Assembly: GCA_031551965.1 (NCBI GenBank)
Contig: JAVBMW010000027.1
Coordinates: 17,468-81,467 of the forward strand
DNA from: CALVGQ01 sp031551965
GTDB lineage: Bacteria > Bacillota_I > Bacilli_A > Erysipelotrichales > Erysipelotrichaceae
Length of the DNA stretch: 64,000 nt
Direction: 5' to 3'
Made by a program: the position numbers and the translations under genes. Positions 1-8,205 of this stretch are shown piece by piece. How positions within the stretch are numbered: position 1 is the stretch's first letter; every line of letters begins with the position of its first letter. The notes under the pieces are model-generated. The model searched no databases and was not told where the DNA came from. It saw only the letters and a program-made list of their open reading frames with translations.

Positions 1-735
1 ATCGAAACGTTGATTGTTTGCGATAACACCAACGATTTGATTGTTTTCGATGATGCATTGATCAACCTGATGTTCAAAGTAAAAGTTTGCCCCCATGGAT
101 TCAATTTTTTTACGAATGTTGATGATGATGTTTCTTAAGACATCAGTTCCGATATGAGGATGCTGCATGATCAATATTTCGGGATCAGCTCCTGCTTCAA
201 CTAATATTTCTAAGATAGTTTGCGTATTGGGATCTTTTAAACGACAAGTTAATTTACCGTCTGAGAACGTTCCTGCACCACCTTCTCCATATTGTACATT
301 GCTTTTGGGATCAAGGATGCCCGTTTGCCAAAAAAATTCAATATCCTTTACACGTTGTTCTACTTGTTTTCCTCTTTCAAGAATAATAGGTTTGCATCCT
401 GCTTCGGCTAATGCATAAGCCGCAAATAAACCAGCAGGACCACATCCCACAATGATAGGACGATCTTTAGGATCACTACAGCTAAAGTTTATTCTTTTTG
501 TTTTTTCTGATTTTGTGATATCACGATTGTGCTTTGCCAAAAGTTTCTTTTCTAATGGTGTCTCAACTAAAGCAGTTATTTTTAAACACAATTTTTCACG
601 GGCATCGATTGATTTACGAATGATCGTATATTCTAAAATGTCATTTTCCTGAATATGACATTTTTTCGCAATATAAGGTTTTAGTAGGGTTAAATCAGTG
701 TCGATAGGACATTCAATTTGATTGATTTGAATCAT
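1..735 (-). CDS. FAD-dependent oxidoreductase (YtfP/HI0933-like or FixC-like dehydrogenase), partial
   Basis: Translating the minus strand from an ATG at 733-735 gives 245 open codons running off the left edge, so the C-terminal part is missing. A GGTGAT ribosome binding site lies just upstream of the ATG. About 90 N-terminal residues form the small extra domain typical of the COG2509-type FAD dehydrogenases. A dinucleotide-binding loop follows at about residues 95-112 (VGCGPAGLFAAYALAEAG), and GEGGAGTFSDGKL comes further on. These two motifs are diagnostic of this family of flavoproteins. The physiological substrate is not known for the family. The gene is divergent from the lactate operon and may share its control region by chance. 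The family call is firm; the function is open. Confidence 0.85.
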   Translation of the reverse strand, partial: MIQINQIECPIDTDLTLLKPYIAKKCHIQENDILEYTIIRKSIDAREKLCLKITALVETPLEKKLLAKHNRDITKSEKTKRINFSCSDPKDRPIIVGCGPAGLFAAYALAEAGCKPIILERGKQVEQRVKDIEFFWQTGILDPKSNVQYGEGGAGTFSDGKLTCRLKDPNTQTILEILVEAGADPEILIMQHPHIGTDVLRNIIINIRKKIESMGANFYFEHQVDQCIIENNQIVGVIANNQRFD

Positions 736-789
736 AATTTTATCACCATTTCTATTATACAACTTTTAAATAAAAAAATTTAAAAAAAG

Positions 790-851
790 TGGTCATACCA
801 CTTGAAAGGGGTTACAAATTATGCTATTGTATATTTACAATGGTCAGACCA
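790..851 (+). promoter_or_regulatory. Promoter with two GntR/FadR-type operators for the lactate operon
   Basis: Two near-identical palindromes, TGGTCATACCA at 790-800 and TGGTCAGACCA at 841-851, match the TGGTnnnACCA operator consensus known for FadR-subfamily GntR regulators such as LldR. Between them lies a sigma-A-like promoter, TTGAAA at 802-807 and TATTGT at 825-830 with a 17-base spacer. The downstream operator would sit about 10-20 bases past the -10 element, over the transcription start, while the upstream one abuts the -35. The regulator gene starts 12 bases after the second palindrome, so autoregulation with release by lactate is the natural inference. Confidence 0.8.
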
Positions 852-863
852 GTTGGAGGTAAA

Positions 864-1520
864 ATGGAAAATTCGACAAGTCAGAAAGTAATTGATTATC
901 TGCTGAGTGAGATTCAAAACGGCAATATTCAAATTGGGGATAAGCTTCCATCAGAAAGGGAGTTATCGAGTAGACTTCAAGTATCACGCAGCAGTGTAAG
1001 AGAGGCAATGGCAGCATTTAATATTATAGGAATGGTACAAGTTAAACCACAAGGGAAAACGACATTACAATCCTATCATATGGCTGGTTTTATGAATACT
1101 CTGTCACCACTATTTATGATGAATGAAAATATTCACCAGGAAATATTAGATTATCGTTTATGTATTGAAAAGCAAGCGATCAATTTAGCGATGAAACAAG
1201 ATATTTCAAAACTCGCAAACATCATTGATTTAATGAAACAATATGATTCAGAAAATCTTGCGGAAGAATTGGATGTATTGTTCCACATTACTTTAGTTGA
1301 GTGCAGCAACAATTCACTTTTAGTTCAATCGATTCATGGTGTTATGAAATTGTTGGAACATTCAGTTAAATCAAATCGTAGTAAAGAAAAGACAAATTTA
1401 GAAGAATTATCTAGGGAACATGAAGCTATTGTTCAGGCAATGCTGGAAAACAAATGTGAAGTTGCTCAAAATTTAATGGAAAATCACTTAAAACGAGAAG
1501 AAAGAGAGAGTAGTCTATGA
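864..1520 (+). CDS. GntR-family (FadR subfamily) transcriptional regulator of lactate operon
   Basis: Protein of 218 residues. An N-terminal winged helix (about residues 5-70, containing GDKLPSERELSSRLQVSRSS) is followed by an all-helical FCD effector domain to the end. An in-frame start further upstream at 789 is open, but it would place the promoter and operator inside the coding region; the ATG at 864 follows GGAGG with good spacing. The gene overlaps the EtfB gene by an ATGA junction. The position matches LctA of the Acetobacterium woodii lct operon or LldR of others, so lactate-responsive control is inferred from context. The family assignment is secure. Confidence 0.9.
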   Translation: MENSTSQKVIDYLLSEIQNGNIQIGDKLPSERELSSRLQVSRSSVREAMAAFNIIGMVQVKPQGKTTLQSYHMAGFMNTLSPLFMMNENIHQEILDYRLCIEKQAINLAMKQDISKLANIIDLMKQYDSENLAEELDVLFHITLVECSNNSLLVQSIHGVMKLLEHSVKSNRSKEKTNLEELSREHEAIVQAMLENKCEVAQNLMENHLKREERESSL

Positions 1521-2317
1521 ATATTGTAGTATGTATCAAACAGGTTCCAGATACTCAGAAAGTTCAAGTTGATCCTGAAACCGGTGTGCTTATTCGTGAT
1601 GGTATTGAAACAAAGATGAATCCTTATGATTTGTATGCACTTGAAGTTGCCTTTCAAATCAAAAAGAAAACTGGCGCAAAAGTCCATGTTATTTCAATGG
1701 GACCTCCTAGTGCAGAAGCGGTATTAAAAGAAGCTTTCTCACTTGGTGCTGACGCTGCTTATTTGATGAGTGATCGTCGTTTTGGTGGGGCAGATGTTTT
1801 AGCTACCTCTTATACGTTATCACAGGGGATTCAGTCGATTGGTGATGTATCGTTGATTTTATGTGGTAAACAAACTACAGATGGCGATACTGCTCAGGTA
1901 GGACCAGCCATCGCTGAATATTGTAAGATACCTCACGCAAGCTGGGTAAAAGAAATCGTATCATTTGATGAAAATCAAATTATTGCCATACAGGAAATGA
2001 TGGATAGCACAGCGACAATAAAAATGAGTTATCCATGTTTGATTACTGTAGAAAAAGGAATCGTTCAACCAAGTCTTCCTTCTTTCACAAAGAAAATGGA
2101 GACAAAGAATCATCCGATTCAACTGATCACAATGGATGATTGTCCGATCAAAGATTCTAGTCGTTATGGATTAAGTGGATCACCAACTCAAGTGGAAAGA
2201 ATTTTTGAACCACAGGCAAATGATCAGGTAGTACGTTTGGATTTTGATACTCAAACCAATGTAGATAAATTAGTTGAAGTTCTAAAAGAACTTAAAGTAG
2301 TGGATGAGGTGATCTAA
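1517..2317 (+). CDS. lctB: Electron transfer flavoprotein beta subunit (lactate dehydrogenase/Etf complex)
   Basis: Protein of 266 residues with the full length and opening MNIVVCIKQVPDT of EtfB/FixA proteins. GADAAYLMSD and GKQTTDGDTAQVGP are typical of the AMP/FAD-binding fold of this family. In the bifurcating type this subunit carries the flavin at which electrons from NADH and ferredoxin meet. It lies directly between a GntR regulator and a ferredoxin-fused EtfA and lactate dehydrogenase gene, as in the A. woodii lct operon. I therefore infer a role in electron-confurcating lactate oxidation rather than fatty acid oxidation; no acyl-CoA dehydrogenase is nearby. Confidence 0.9.
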   Translation: MNIVVCIKQVPDTQKVQVDPETGVLIRDGIETKMNPYDLYALEVAFQIKKKTGAKVHVISMGPPSAEAVLKEAFSLGADAAYLMSDRRFGGADVLATSYTLSQGIQSIGDVSLILCGKQTTDGDTAQVGPAIAEYCKIPHASWVKEIVSFDENQIIAIQEMMDSTATIKMSYPCLITVEKGIVQPSLPSFTKKMETKNHPIQLITMDDCPIKDSSRYGLSGSPTQVERIFEPQANDQVVRLDFDTQTNVDKLVEVLKELKVVDEVI

Positions 2318-2318
2318 G

Positions 2319-3512
2319 ATGGCAGGAATTATAATTGATCAAAAAACATGTATAGAGTGTGGTGCTTGTGTTAGTGCTTGCCCATTCAATGCTTTATCGA
2401 TGGACAGTAGTAAAGTTGAAGTCAATGCAAACTGTAAAATGTGTCGTATTTGTGTAAAAACCTGTCCAACAAGTGCGATTTCAGTTGAAGAAAAAAAAGT
2501 TGAAGCAATCAACAAAGATGAATATAAAAATATTCTTGTTTATGTTGAACATGATGAAAAAAGAATCCATCCAGTTACTTTTGAGTTGATTGGTAAAGGG
2601 CTACAGCTTGCTTCAGTAATCAAACAAAATGTTGTATGTCTGCTTATTGGAGGTGATCTACAAAAGAAGGCGCAGACATTACTGGAATATGGTGTTGCAG
2701 AAGTTTATGTTTATGATCATCCTGAACTTGTGAATTTCAGAGTTGATAATTACGCTAATGTATTTGAAAATTGCATCAAACAATTTAAACCAACAGTATG
2801 TTTAGTTGGGGCAACGACAACAGGTAGAAGTTTAGCTCCACGGGTCGCAACACGATTTAAAACCGGATTAACGGCAGATTGTACACAACTTGAAATGCGT
2901 GAAAATACCGATCTAGTCCAAATTCGACCAGCTTTTGGGGGAAACATTATGGCTCAGATCATCAATACAAATTGTCGTCCTCAATTCGCAACAGTACGTT
3001 ATAAAGTAATGGACCACGCTAAAAAAGTGGAGGCTCCAAATGGAAAGATCATAAACTGCACTTTAGAAGAAAACTTACTGAAATCAAAGATCGAAATTCT
3101 TGAAATCAATAAAAAACCAGAGCTTAAAAGTATAACTGATGCCGATGTATTGGTTGTTGCAGGTGCAGGAATAAAAGATGAAAAAGGCATGGCAATGGTC
3201 AAAGAATTGGCTGATTTGTTGCATGGAATGGTCGCAGGTACTCGACCTTTAGTTGAAAAAGGACTGATCAGTGTCCATGAACAGATCGGATTATCAGGAA
3301 GAACTGTAAAACCAAAGCTGATCATTACTTGTGGAGTTAGCGGTGCAATTCAATTTGTCGCTGGTATGGACAGCAGTGAGATGATCATCGCGATCAATCA
3401 GGATGCAGAAGCACCGATCTTCAATGTTGCCCACTATGCAGTGATCGATGATATTTATGAAGTATTACCTAGAATGATCGAAAGAATCAAAGGAGGACAA
3501 ATGCATGTTTAA
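2319..3512 (+). CDS. lctC: Electron transfer flavoprotein alpha subunit with N-terminal 2x[4Fe-4S] ferredoxin domain
   Basis: Protein of 397 residues. The N-terminus holds two cluster motifs: cysteines 11, 14, 17, 21 and 39, 42, 45, 49, each CxxCxxCxxxCP. After a linker comes the EtfA alpha/beta domain (from about residue 70) and the conserved C-terminal FAD domain with GRTVKPKLIITCGVSGAIQF and INQDAEAPIF. Fusion of a ferredoxin domain to EtfA is known for lactate dehydrogenase-associated Etf proteins such as LctC. It suits delivery of low-potential electrons from ferredoxin. The start is 1 base after the upstream stop with GAGGTGAT before it. The 3' end overlaps the next gene by 8 bases. Confidence 0.92.
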   Translation: MAGIIIDQKTCIECGACVSACPFNALSMDSSKVEVNANCKMCRICVKTCPTSAISVEEKKVEAINKDEYKNILVYVEHDEKRIHPVTFELIGKGLQLASVIKQNVVCLLIGGDLQKKAQTLLEYGVAEVYVYDHPELVNFRVDNYANVFENCIKQFKPTVCLVGATTTGRSLAPRVATRFKTGLTADCTQLEMRENTDLVQIRPAFGGNIMAQIINTNCRPQFATVRYKVMDHAKKVEAPNGKIINCTLEENLLKSKIEILEINKKPELKSITDADVLVVAGAGIKDEKGMAMVKELADLLHGMVAGTRPLVEKGLISVHEQIGLSGRTVKPKLIITCGVSGAIQFVAGMDSSEMIIAINQDAEAPIFNVAHYAVIDDIYEVLPRMIERIKGGQMHV

Positions 3513-4902
3513 TCAAGTTACAGCTCAAGATGTTGAAGCACTACAATCGATTTGCGGAACAGAATTTGTCTATACAAATGAGGAGATCCATAGTGATTAT
3601 ACTCATGATGAAATGATCGAATATGGAAAATATGATCCTGAAGTTGTGGTATGTCCTAAAGATGCAGAGGAAATTTCAAAAATATTAAAATACGCTAATA
3701 CTCACAATTTACCAGTTACAACACGAGGTGCAGGAACTGGATTGTGCGGTGGATGTGTACCGATTTGCGGTGGTATCGTTTTATCGATCATGAGAATGAA
3801 CAAAATACTTGAAATGGATACTCAGACTATGACTGCGGTAGTGGAACCAGGAGTTCTGCTTATGGATATTGCAGCTAAGGCAGAAGAATTAAATCTGTTG
3901 TATGCCCCAGACCCAGGAGAAAAAAGCGCAACGGTCGGCGGGAATGTGATGACCAATGCCGGCGGGATGAGAGCAGTAAAATATGGTGTAACACGGGATT
4001 ATGTAAAAGGAATGGATGTTGTGCTGGCAAATGGGGAAATCGTAACCTTTGGTGGTAAAATCGCTAAAAACAGCTCAGGATATAGTCTAAAAGATTTAAT
4101 GATCGGATCAGAAGGAACCCTTGGTATCGTTACTAAACTATACTTGAAATTGATCGCTAAACCTAAAAAAATGGTTTCGTTATTGATTCCTTTCGATGAA
4201 TTATCGACATGCCTTGACCTAGTACCCAAAGTGATGCAGTTATCAACTTGTCCTACTACAATTGAGTTTATGGAAAAAGAAGTGCTGGATGACGCGCAAC
4301 AATTTTTAGGAAAAGACTTTCCAAATAAAGAATACAATGCTTATTTGATTGTTTCATATAGTGGAAATTCTACCGAAGAAATCAATGTGATGATCGAAGA
4401 ATGTGCACATTTAGCTTTAGCAAATGGTGCAATCGATGTCTTTATCAGTGATACGAGTGAGCGTCAGGAAACAATTTGGAATGCACGTGGTGCTTTCCTT
4501 GAAGCAATCAAAAATTCAACTACTATGATGGATGAATGTGATGTTGTCGTAAATATTGATAAGGTCGCAGAGTTTGTAAAGTTTACTCGTGCATGTGCTG
4601 AAAAATATCAAGTGCGAATTCGTAGTTTTGGTCATGCAGGAGATGGAAACCTACATGTTTACGTTTGTAAAGATGATTTAGATGATGAAAGATGGCATAC
4701 TGTTGTAAAGGCTTGTATGGATGATTTCTATCAAAAGGCAATCGAACTTGAAGGACAGGTATCAGGAGAACATGGTATTGGTCATGCTAAAAAAGATTAC
4801 TTAAAACAATCTGTAACTGAAACTCAAATTGAAATTATGCGTCAAATTAAAAAAGCTTTTGATCCAAATGGTATATTAAATCCACAAAAAGTAATTGATT
4901 AG
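3505..4902 (+). CDS. lctD: FAD-binding lactate dehydrogenase (GlcD/LctD family)
   Basis: Protein of 465 residues. The N-terminal PCMH-type FAD domain (about residues 40-215) contains RGAGTGLCGGCVP and GGMRAVKYGVTRDYVKG. The C-terminal FAD-oxidase domain ends with the signature segments FGHAGDGNLHVY and GQVSGEHGIGHAKK, the histidine-rich catalytic and metal region of the glycolate oxidase/D-lactate dehydrogenase family. The ATG at 3505 is 8 bases after AGGAGG; a second ATG at 3501 belongs to the EtfA frame. Together with the Etf pair it should oxidise lactate to pyruvate and pass electrons to EtfAB. No lactate permease or racemase follows, unlike in A. woodii. Glycolate or another 2-hydroxyacid is the alternative substrate. 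Confidence 0.88.
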   Translation: MFNQVTAQDVEALQSICGTEFVYTNEEIHSDYTHDEMIEYGKYDPEVVVCPKDAEEISKILKYANTHNLPVTTRGAGTGLCGGCVPICGGIVLSIMRMNKILEMDTQTMTAVVEPGVLLMDIAAKAEELNLLYAPDPGEKSATVGGNVMTNAGGMRAVKYGVTRDYVKGMDVVLANGEIVTFGGKIAKNSSGYSLKDLMIGSEGTLGIVTKLYLKLIAKPKKMVSLLIPFDELSTCLDLVPKVMQLSTCPTTIEFMEKEVLDDAQQFLGKDFPNKEYNAYLIVSYSGNSTEEINVMIEECAHLALANGAIDVFISDTSERQETIWNARGAFLEAIKNSTTMMDECDVVVNIDKVAEFVKFTRACAEKYQVRIRSFGHAGDGNLHVYVCKDDLDDERWHTVVKACMDDFYQKAIELEGQVSGEHGIGHAKKDYLKQSVTETQIEIMRQIKKAFDPNGILNPQKVID

Positions 4903-4904
4903 TC

Positions 4905-4933
4905 AAAAGGGTTGGTTTATCCAGCCTTTTTAT
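4905..4933 (+). terminator. Intrinsic terminator after the lactate operon
   Basis: AAGGGTTGG, a TTTAT loop and CCAGCCTT form a short stem with one bulged G and a G-T pair, followed by TTTTATTTT. It comes three bases after the dehydrogenase stop codon. The stem is imperfect, so it may be leaky. Confidence 0.6.
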
Positions 4934-4941
4934 TTTATAAT
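4912..4941 (+). promoter_or_regulatory. Candidate promoter for rimO
   Basis: TTGGTT at 4912-4917 and a perfect TATAAT at 4936-4941 are separated by 18 bases, 26 bases before the rimO ATG. It overlaps the upstream terminator. Confidence 0.5.
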
Positions 4942-4966
4942 GGTGTAGAAGGTTTAGGTGAATATA

Positions 4967-6271
4967 ATGAAAGTTGGATTTATATCTTTAGGTTGTGTTA
5001 AGAACCGTGTCGATAGTGAAAGAATTATGGGATTAATCAAGGAAGCAGGATGTACGATCACAAGCTCAGTAAAAGAAGCTGAAGTGATCATGATCAATAC
5101 CTGTGGTTTTATTGAACCTGCTAAGCAGGAAGCAATCGATACTATACTAGAAATGGCTGAATACAAAAATGATAACTGTAAGAAATTGATTGTGCTGGGA
5201 TGTCTTGCAAAACGTTATAAAGAAGATTTGATTAATGAAATGCCAGAAGCAGATCGTTTTATCGGTGTGGATGAATACAGTCAATTAAGAGAAATATTAA
5301 ATGAAGAACTAGATTTAGAAATTAAAAGTACTTATGGTAAAAACACTCGTTTATTATCAACTCAACCATGGATGGCTTATATGAAAATCGCTGATGGTTG
5401 TGATAATCGCTGTACTTATTGTGCTATACCATTGATAAGAGGTAATTACATATCTTATCCAATCGAAGATTTGATTCAAGAAGCGAAAGAACTCGCAACA
5501 AGCGGAGTCAAAGAACTTGTACTGATTGCTCAAGATACAACGCGTTATGGACTTGATCTTTATGGTAAACGACGTTTAGGAGATTTGATCACAGAACTGA
5601 ATAAAATTGAGGGGTTACATTGGATTCGTATTTTATATATGTATCCAGATGAAATTGATGAAGCTTTGATTTTGACAATGAAAGCATGCGATAAAGTATT
5701 GCCTTATTTTGATATTCCAGTTCAATATGGTGAAGATAAAATGCTTCTTTCAATGAATCGCCGAGGAACTGTTGAGAGTATCAAAGAAGAAGTAAAAATG
5801 ATTAGAAAACACTTTGATATGCCGGTTTTACGTACTACGATGATCGTCGGATTTCCGCAAGAAACACAAGCTCAGTTTGATGCACTGATTGATTTTGTCA
5901 AAGAAATTCGTTGGGACCGCTTAGGGGCATTTACTTATTCGCCTGAAGAAGATACACCAGCGTATTTAATGGATGGAGCAGTACCAGAGGAGGTTTCGGA
6001 AGAACGATACAACATCTTAATGGAAGTTCAAGAAGAAATCGCATTAGAAAAAGGTAGCGAGCTTGTCGGAAAGATTCTTGAAGTTCTAGTTGAGAATCAA
6101 GATGGATTAACCGGAAGATATCATGGTCGTTCAATACATAGTGCTCCTGATGGTATTGATGGAATCGTTTATATCACGAGTGATGAGCGTTTAGAATTTG
6201 GAACTTTTGTCAAGGTTTTGATCACAAGAGCTGCACATCATGACTTACATGGAACCACAAAATTTGCGTGA
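4967..6271 (+). CDS. rimO: Ribosomal protein S12 methylthiotransferase RimO
   Basis: Protein of 434 residues with the three-domain layout of methylthiotransferases. The N-terminal UPF0004 domain has SLGCVKNRVDSE and further cluster cysteines in INTCGFI and LGCLAKRY. The radical SAM domain has CDNRCTYCAIP (CxxxCxxC). A TRAM RNA/protein-binding domain occupies the last 65 or so residues. SLGCxKNxVDSE and the GRYHGRS region favour RimO over MiaB. It attaches a methylthio group to an aspartate of S12. A GTG at 4958 is in frame, but AGGTG at 4956-4960 serves the ATG at 4967. Confidence 0.95.
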   Translation: MKVGFISLGCVKNRVDSERIMGLIKEAGCTITSSVKEAEVIMINTCGFIEPAKQEAIDTILEMAEYKNDNCKKLIVLGCLAKRYKEDLINEMPEADRFIGVDEYSQLREILNEELDLEIKSTYGKNTRLLSTQPWMAYMKIADGCDNRCTYCAIPLIRGNYISYPIEDLIQEAKELATSGVKELVLIAQDTTRYGLDLYGKRRLGDLITELNKIEGLHWIRILYMYPDEIDEALILTMKACDKVLPYFDIPVQYGEDKMLLSMNRRGTVESIKEEVKMIRKHFDMPVLRTTMIVGFPQETQAQFDALIDFVKEIRWDRLGAFTYSPEEDTPAYLMDGAVPEEVSEERYNILMEVQEEIALEKGSELVGKILEVLVENQDGLTGRYHGRSIHSAPDGIDGIVYITSDERLEFGTFVKVLITRAAHHDLHGTTKFA

Positions 6272-6281
6272 GGAAGAGAAA

Positions 6282-7226
6282 ATGGATAAAAGAAAATTAA
6301 TCATTGATTGTGACCCTGGAGTGGATGATGCTTATGCGATCGTCATGGCTCTATTAAGCGAAGAATTTGAAGTTTTGGGAATTACAGGTGTTTCCGGAAA
6401 TAAATCAATTGATGCAGTAATTCCTAATGCGTTAAGGTTGACACAATTCTTAAATAAAGATGTTAAGGTTTATCGTGGGGCAGCAGCCAATTTGGAGTCA
6501 ATGAGAAATGGTGTTGTCCAAAAAAATGATGCCGAGACTTTTCATGGTAAAGATGGTATGGGAAATAGTGAGTTAAGCTATACTACTGCAAACCTTGCGG
6601 AGGAAAGTGCAGAAGACTTTATCATTTCAATGATGAAGAAATACCCAAACCAAGTTGAATTATTGACGCTTGGACCTCTTACCAATATTGCCTTAGCGAT
6701 TCAAAAAGACGTTGAAGCAATGAAAGACTGTAAAGAGATCACGATCATGGGTGGTGCTTTTAAACGGCATGGAAATGTGAGTGATTTTGCCGAGTTTAAT
6801 ATTTACTATGATCCAGAGGCAATGGATCTTGTCAACAGAGAATTATCTGAATTTGTACCGATCACTTACGTAGGACTTGATGCAACCCATTGTGTATTGT
6901 TCGATCATAATGATTTCGCAAGACTCCGTTATACAGGGGGTGAAACTGGAAGATTACTCTCTAAGATCATACAAGGCTATGCTGAGCAATATTTTGTCCA
7001 TAATAGCTATCTAGGTGCAGTGATCCATGATTTATTCACATTCATGACTATGGCCTATCCTGAAATCATTGTTGAAGAAATATTAAGTGGTGTTGAAATC
7101 AAATGTGATGAGGAACATGCAGGTCAAACAGTATTAGTAGACAGTGATCATAAGAGTCGGGTAATCCTGAAATTAGATGACGCAAAGACAAAAGAGATTT
7201 TCTTTGATTTCTTTTGCGAAAAATAA
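6282..7226 (+). CDS. Inosine-uridine-type nucleoside hydrolase
   Basis: Protein of 314 residues. The start motif IIDCDPGVDDA (residues 7-17) is the calcium-binding aspartate cluster of the IU-nucleoside hydrolase family. GPLTNIALA, MGGAFKRHGN and AEFNIYYDPEA are the other family hallmarks, and the C-terminal HDLFTFM histidine motif is present. It cleaves the N-glycosidic bond of ribonucleosides for salvage; the exact nucleoside preference cannot be read from sequence. The ATG at 6282 follows GAGGAAGAG; an upstream in-frame start at 6240 lies inside rimO and lacks a clear site. It is probably co-transcribed with rimO. Confidence 0.9.
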   Translation: MDKRKLIIDCDPGVDDAYAIVMALLSEEFEVLGITGVSGNKSIDAVIPNALRLTQFLNKDVKVYRGAAANLESMRNGVVQKNDAETFHGKDGMGNSELSYTTANLAEESAEDFIISMMKKYPNQVELLTLGPLTNIALAIQKDVEAMKDCKEITIMGGAFKRHGNVSDFAEFNIYYDPEAMDLVNRELSEFVPITYVGLDATHCVLFDHNDFARLRYTGGETGRLLSKIIQGYAEQYFVHNSYLGAVIHDLFTFMTMAYPEIIVEEILSGVEIKCDEEHAGQTVLVDSDHKSRVILKLDDAKTKEIFFDFFCEK

Positions 7227-7245
7227 ACGTAAATAGGTTTAAACA

Positions 7246-7273
7246 TTGAGTTTTGAAATGAACTTGTTATAAT
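7246..7273 (+). promoter_or_regulatory. Promoter for ROK kinase and aminopeptidase
   Basis: TTGAGT at 7246-7251, 16-base spacer, TATAAT at 7268-7273. It lies 31 bases before the ATG of the ROK gene. Confidence 0.65.
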
Positions 7274-7303
7274 AGAATTAGAACAAAAAAGGGAGAAATT
7301 AAA

Positions 7304-8203
7304 ATGAAAAAAATCATCGGAATCGACTTAGGTGGAACTCATGTTCGTGTTGCGAAAGTAACTGAAACAGGTGAAGTTTTACAGGAAATCAAAAGTGTTT
7401 CTTATGGTCAGGATGGACCAGAAAAAGTATTGGCTAATTTAATTGAGCTAGTGCAACAAATTGATAATTATAAAGAATGTGTAGGAATTGGACTTGGAAT
7501 ACCAGGACCAGTCGATACTGAAAACAAATGCATCAAAATTGCTTCTAATTTACCAGGTTGTGCAAAATTTCCATTTGGTTATCGTTTAGAAGAAGCTTTG
7601 GGATTACCAACTTTCTTAGATAATGACGCTAATGTTGCTGGACTTGCGGAAGCACTTGTAGGAGCAGGAAAAGGAAAACCAATCGTTTATTATGTAACTA
7701 TCTCAACTGGAATCGGTGGAGCATTGGTTGTCGATGGAAAAGTAGTGTCAGGTAAAAATGGATTCGCTGGTGAAATTGCGAATATCATCGTGGATCGAAA
7801 TGGCGAAAGACGTAATAATTTAAATCCAGGGGCTATCGAAAGTGAAGCAAGTGGAACTGCGATTGGACGCATTGGTAAAGAAATGATCGGTGATCAAATC
7901 GTTGAAGGAAAAGATGTTTTCGATTTAGCTCGTAGTGGCGATGCAAAAGCGATTAAGATTTGTGAAGATATGGCATACAATCTTGCGATCATGTTTTCAA
8001 GTATCGCCCATGTGGTAGATCCTCATATATTTATTATTGGTGGTGGTTGTATGAAGGCAAAGGATGTTTTCTTTGATAAAATGGTTGCTGATTTTAAAAC
8101 TTTAGTTCATGCAGCTATGGCTGATGTTGAATTTAAAGAAGCAGAACTTTCTGAACCTGGAATCATTGGAGCAGCAATGTTACCAATTTCTTACGGGTGT
8201 TAA
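7304..8203 (+). CDS. ROK-family sugar kinase (glucokinase-like)
   Basis: Protein of 299 residues. IGIDLGGTHVRVAKV at the start is the phosphate-1 ATP motif. GIGLGIPGPVD, LDNDANVAGLAEA (with the catalytic aspartate) and YYVTISTGIGGALV are the usual ROK segments. A family oddity is visible at about residues 150-180. The common GEIGH motif reads GEIANI, and the zinc-binding CxCGxxGCxE stretch is replaced by a cysteine-free sequence ending PGAIESEASG. A sugar kinase role remains likely, but the missing histidine and zinc site make glucose as substrate less certain. The AAAGGGAG site precedes the ATG. Confidence 0.85.
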   Translation: MKKIIGIDLGGTHVRVAKVTETGEVLQEIKSVSYGQDGPEKVLANLIELVQQIDNYKECVGIGLGIPGPVDTENKCIKIASNLPGCAKFPFGYRLEEALGLPTFLDNDANVAGLAEALVGAGKGKPIVYYVTISTGIGGALVVDGKVVSGKNGFAGEIANIIVDRNGERRNNLNPGAIESEASGTAIGRIGKEMIGDQIVEGKDVFDLARSGDAKAIKICEDMAYNLAIMFSSIAHVVDPHIFIIGGGCMKAKDVFFDKMVADFKTLVHAAMADVEFKEAELSEPGIIGAAMLPISYGC

Positions 8204-8205
8204 TT

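Noticed and set aside
789..863. Longer N-terminus for the GntR regulator from 789.
   Set aside because: That reading contains the promoter and both operators; ATG 864 has a proper GGAGG site.
3999..4337. Minus-strand 112-codon frame inside the lactate dehydrogenase gene.
   Set aside because: Shadow of a well-conserved coding sequence; no family features.
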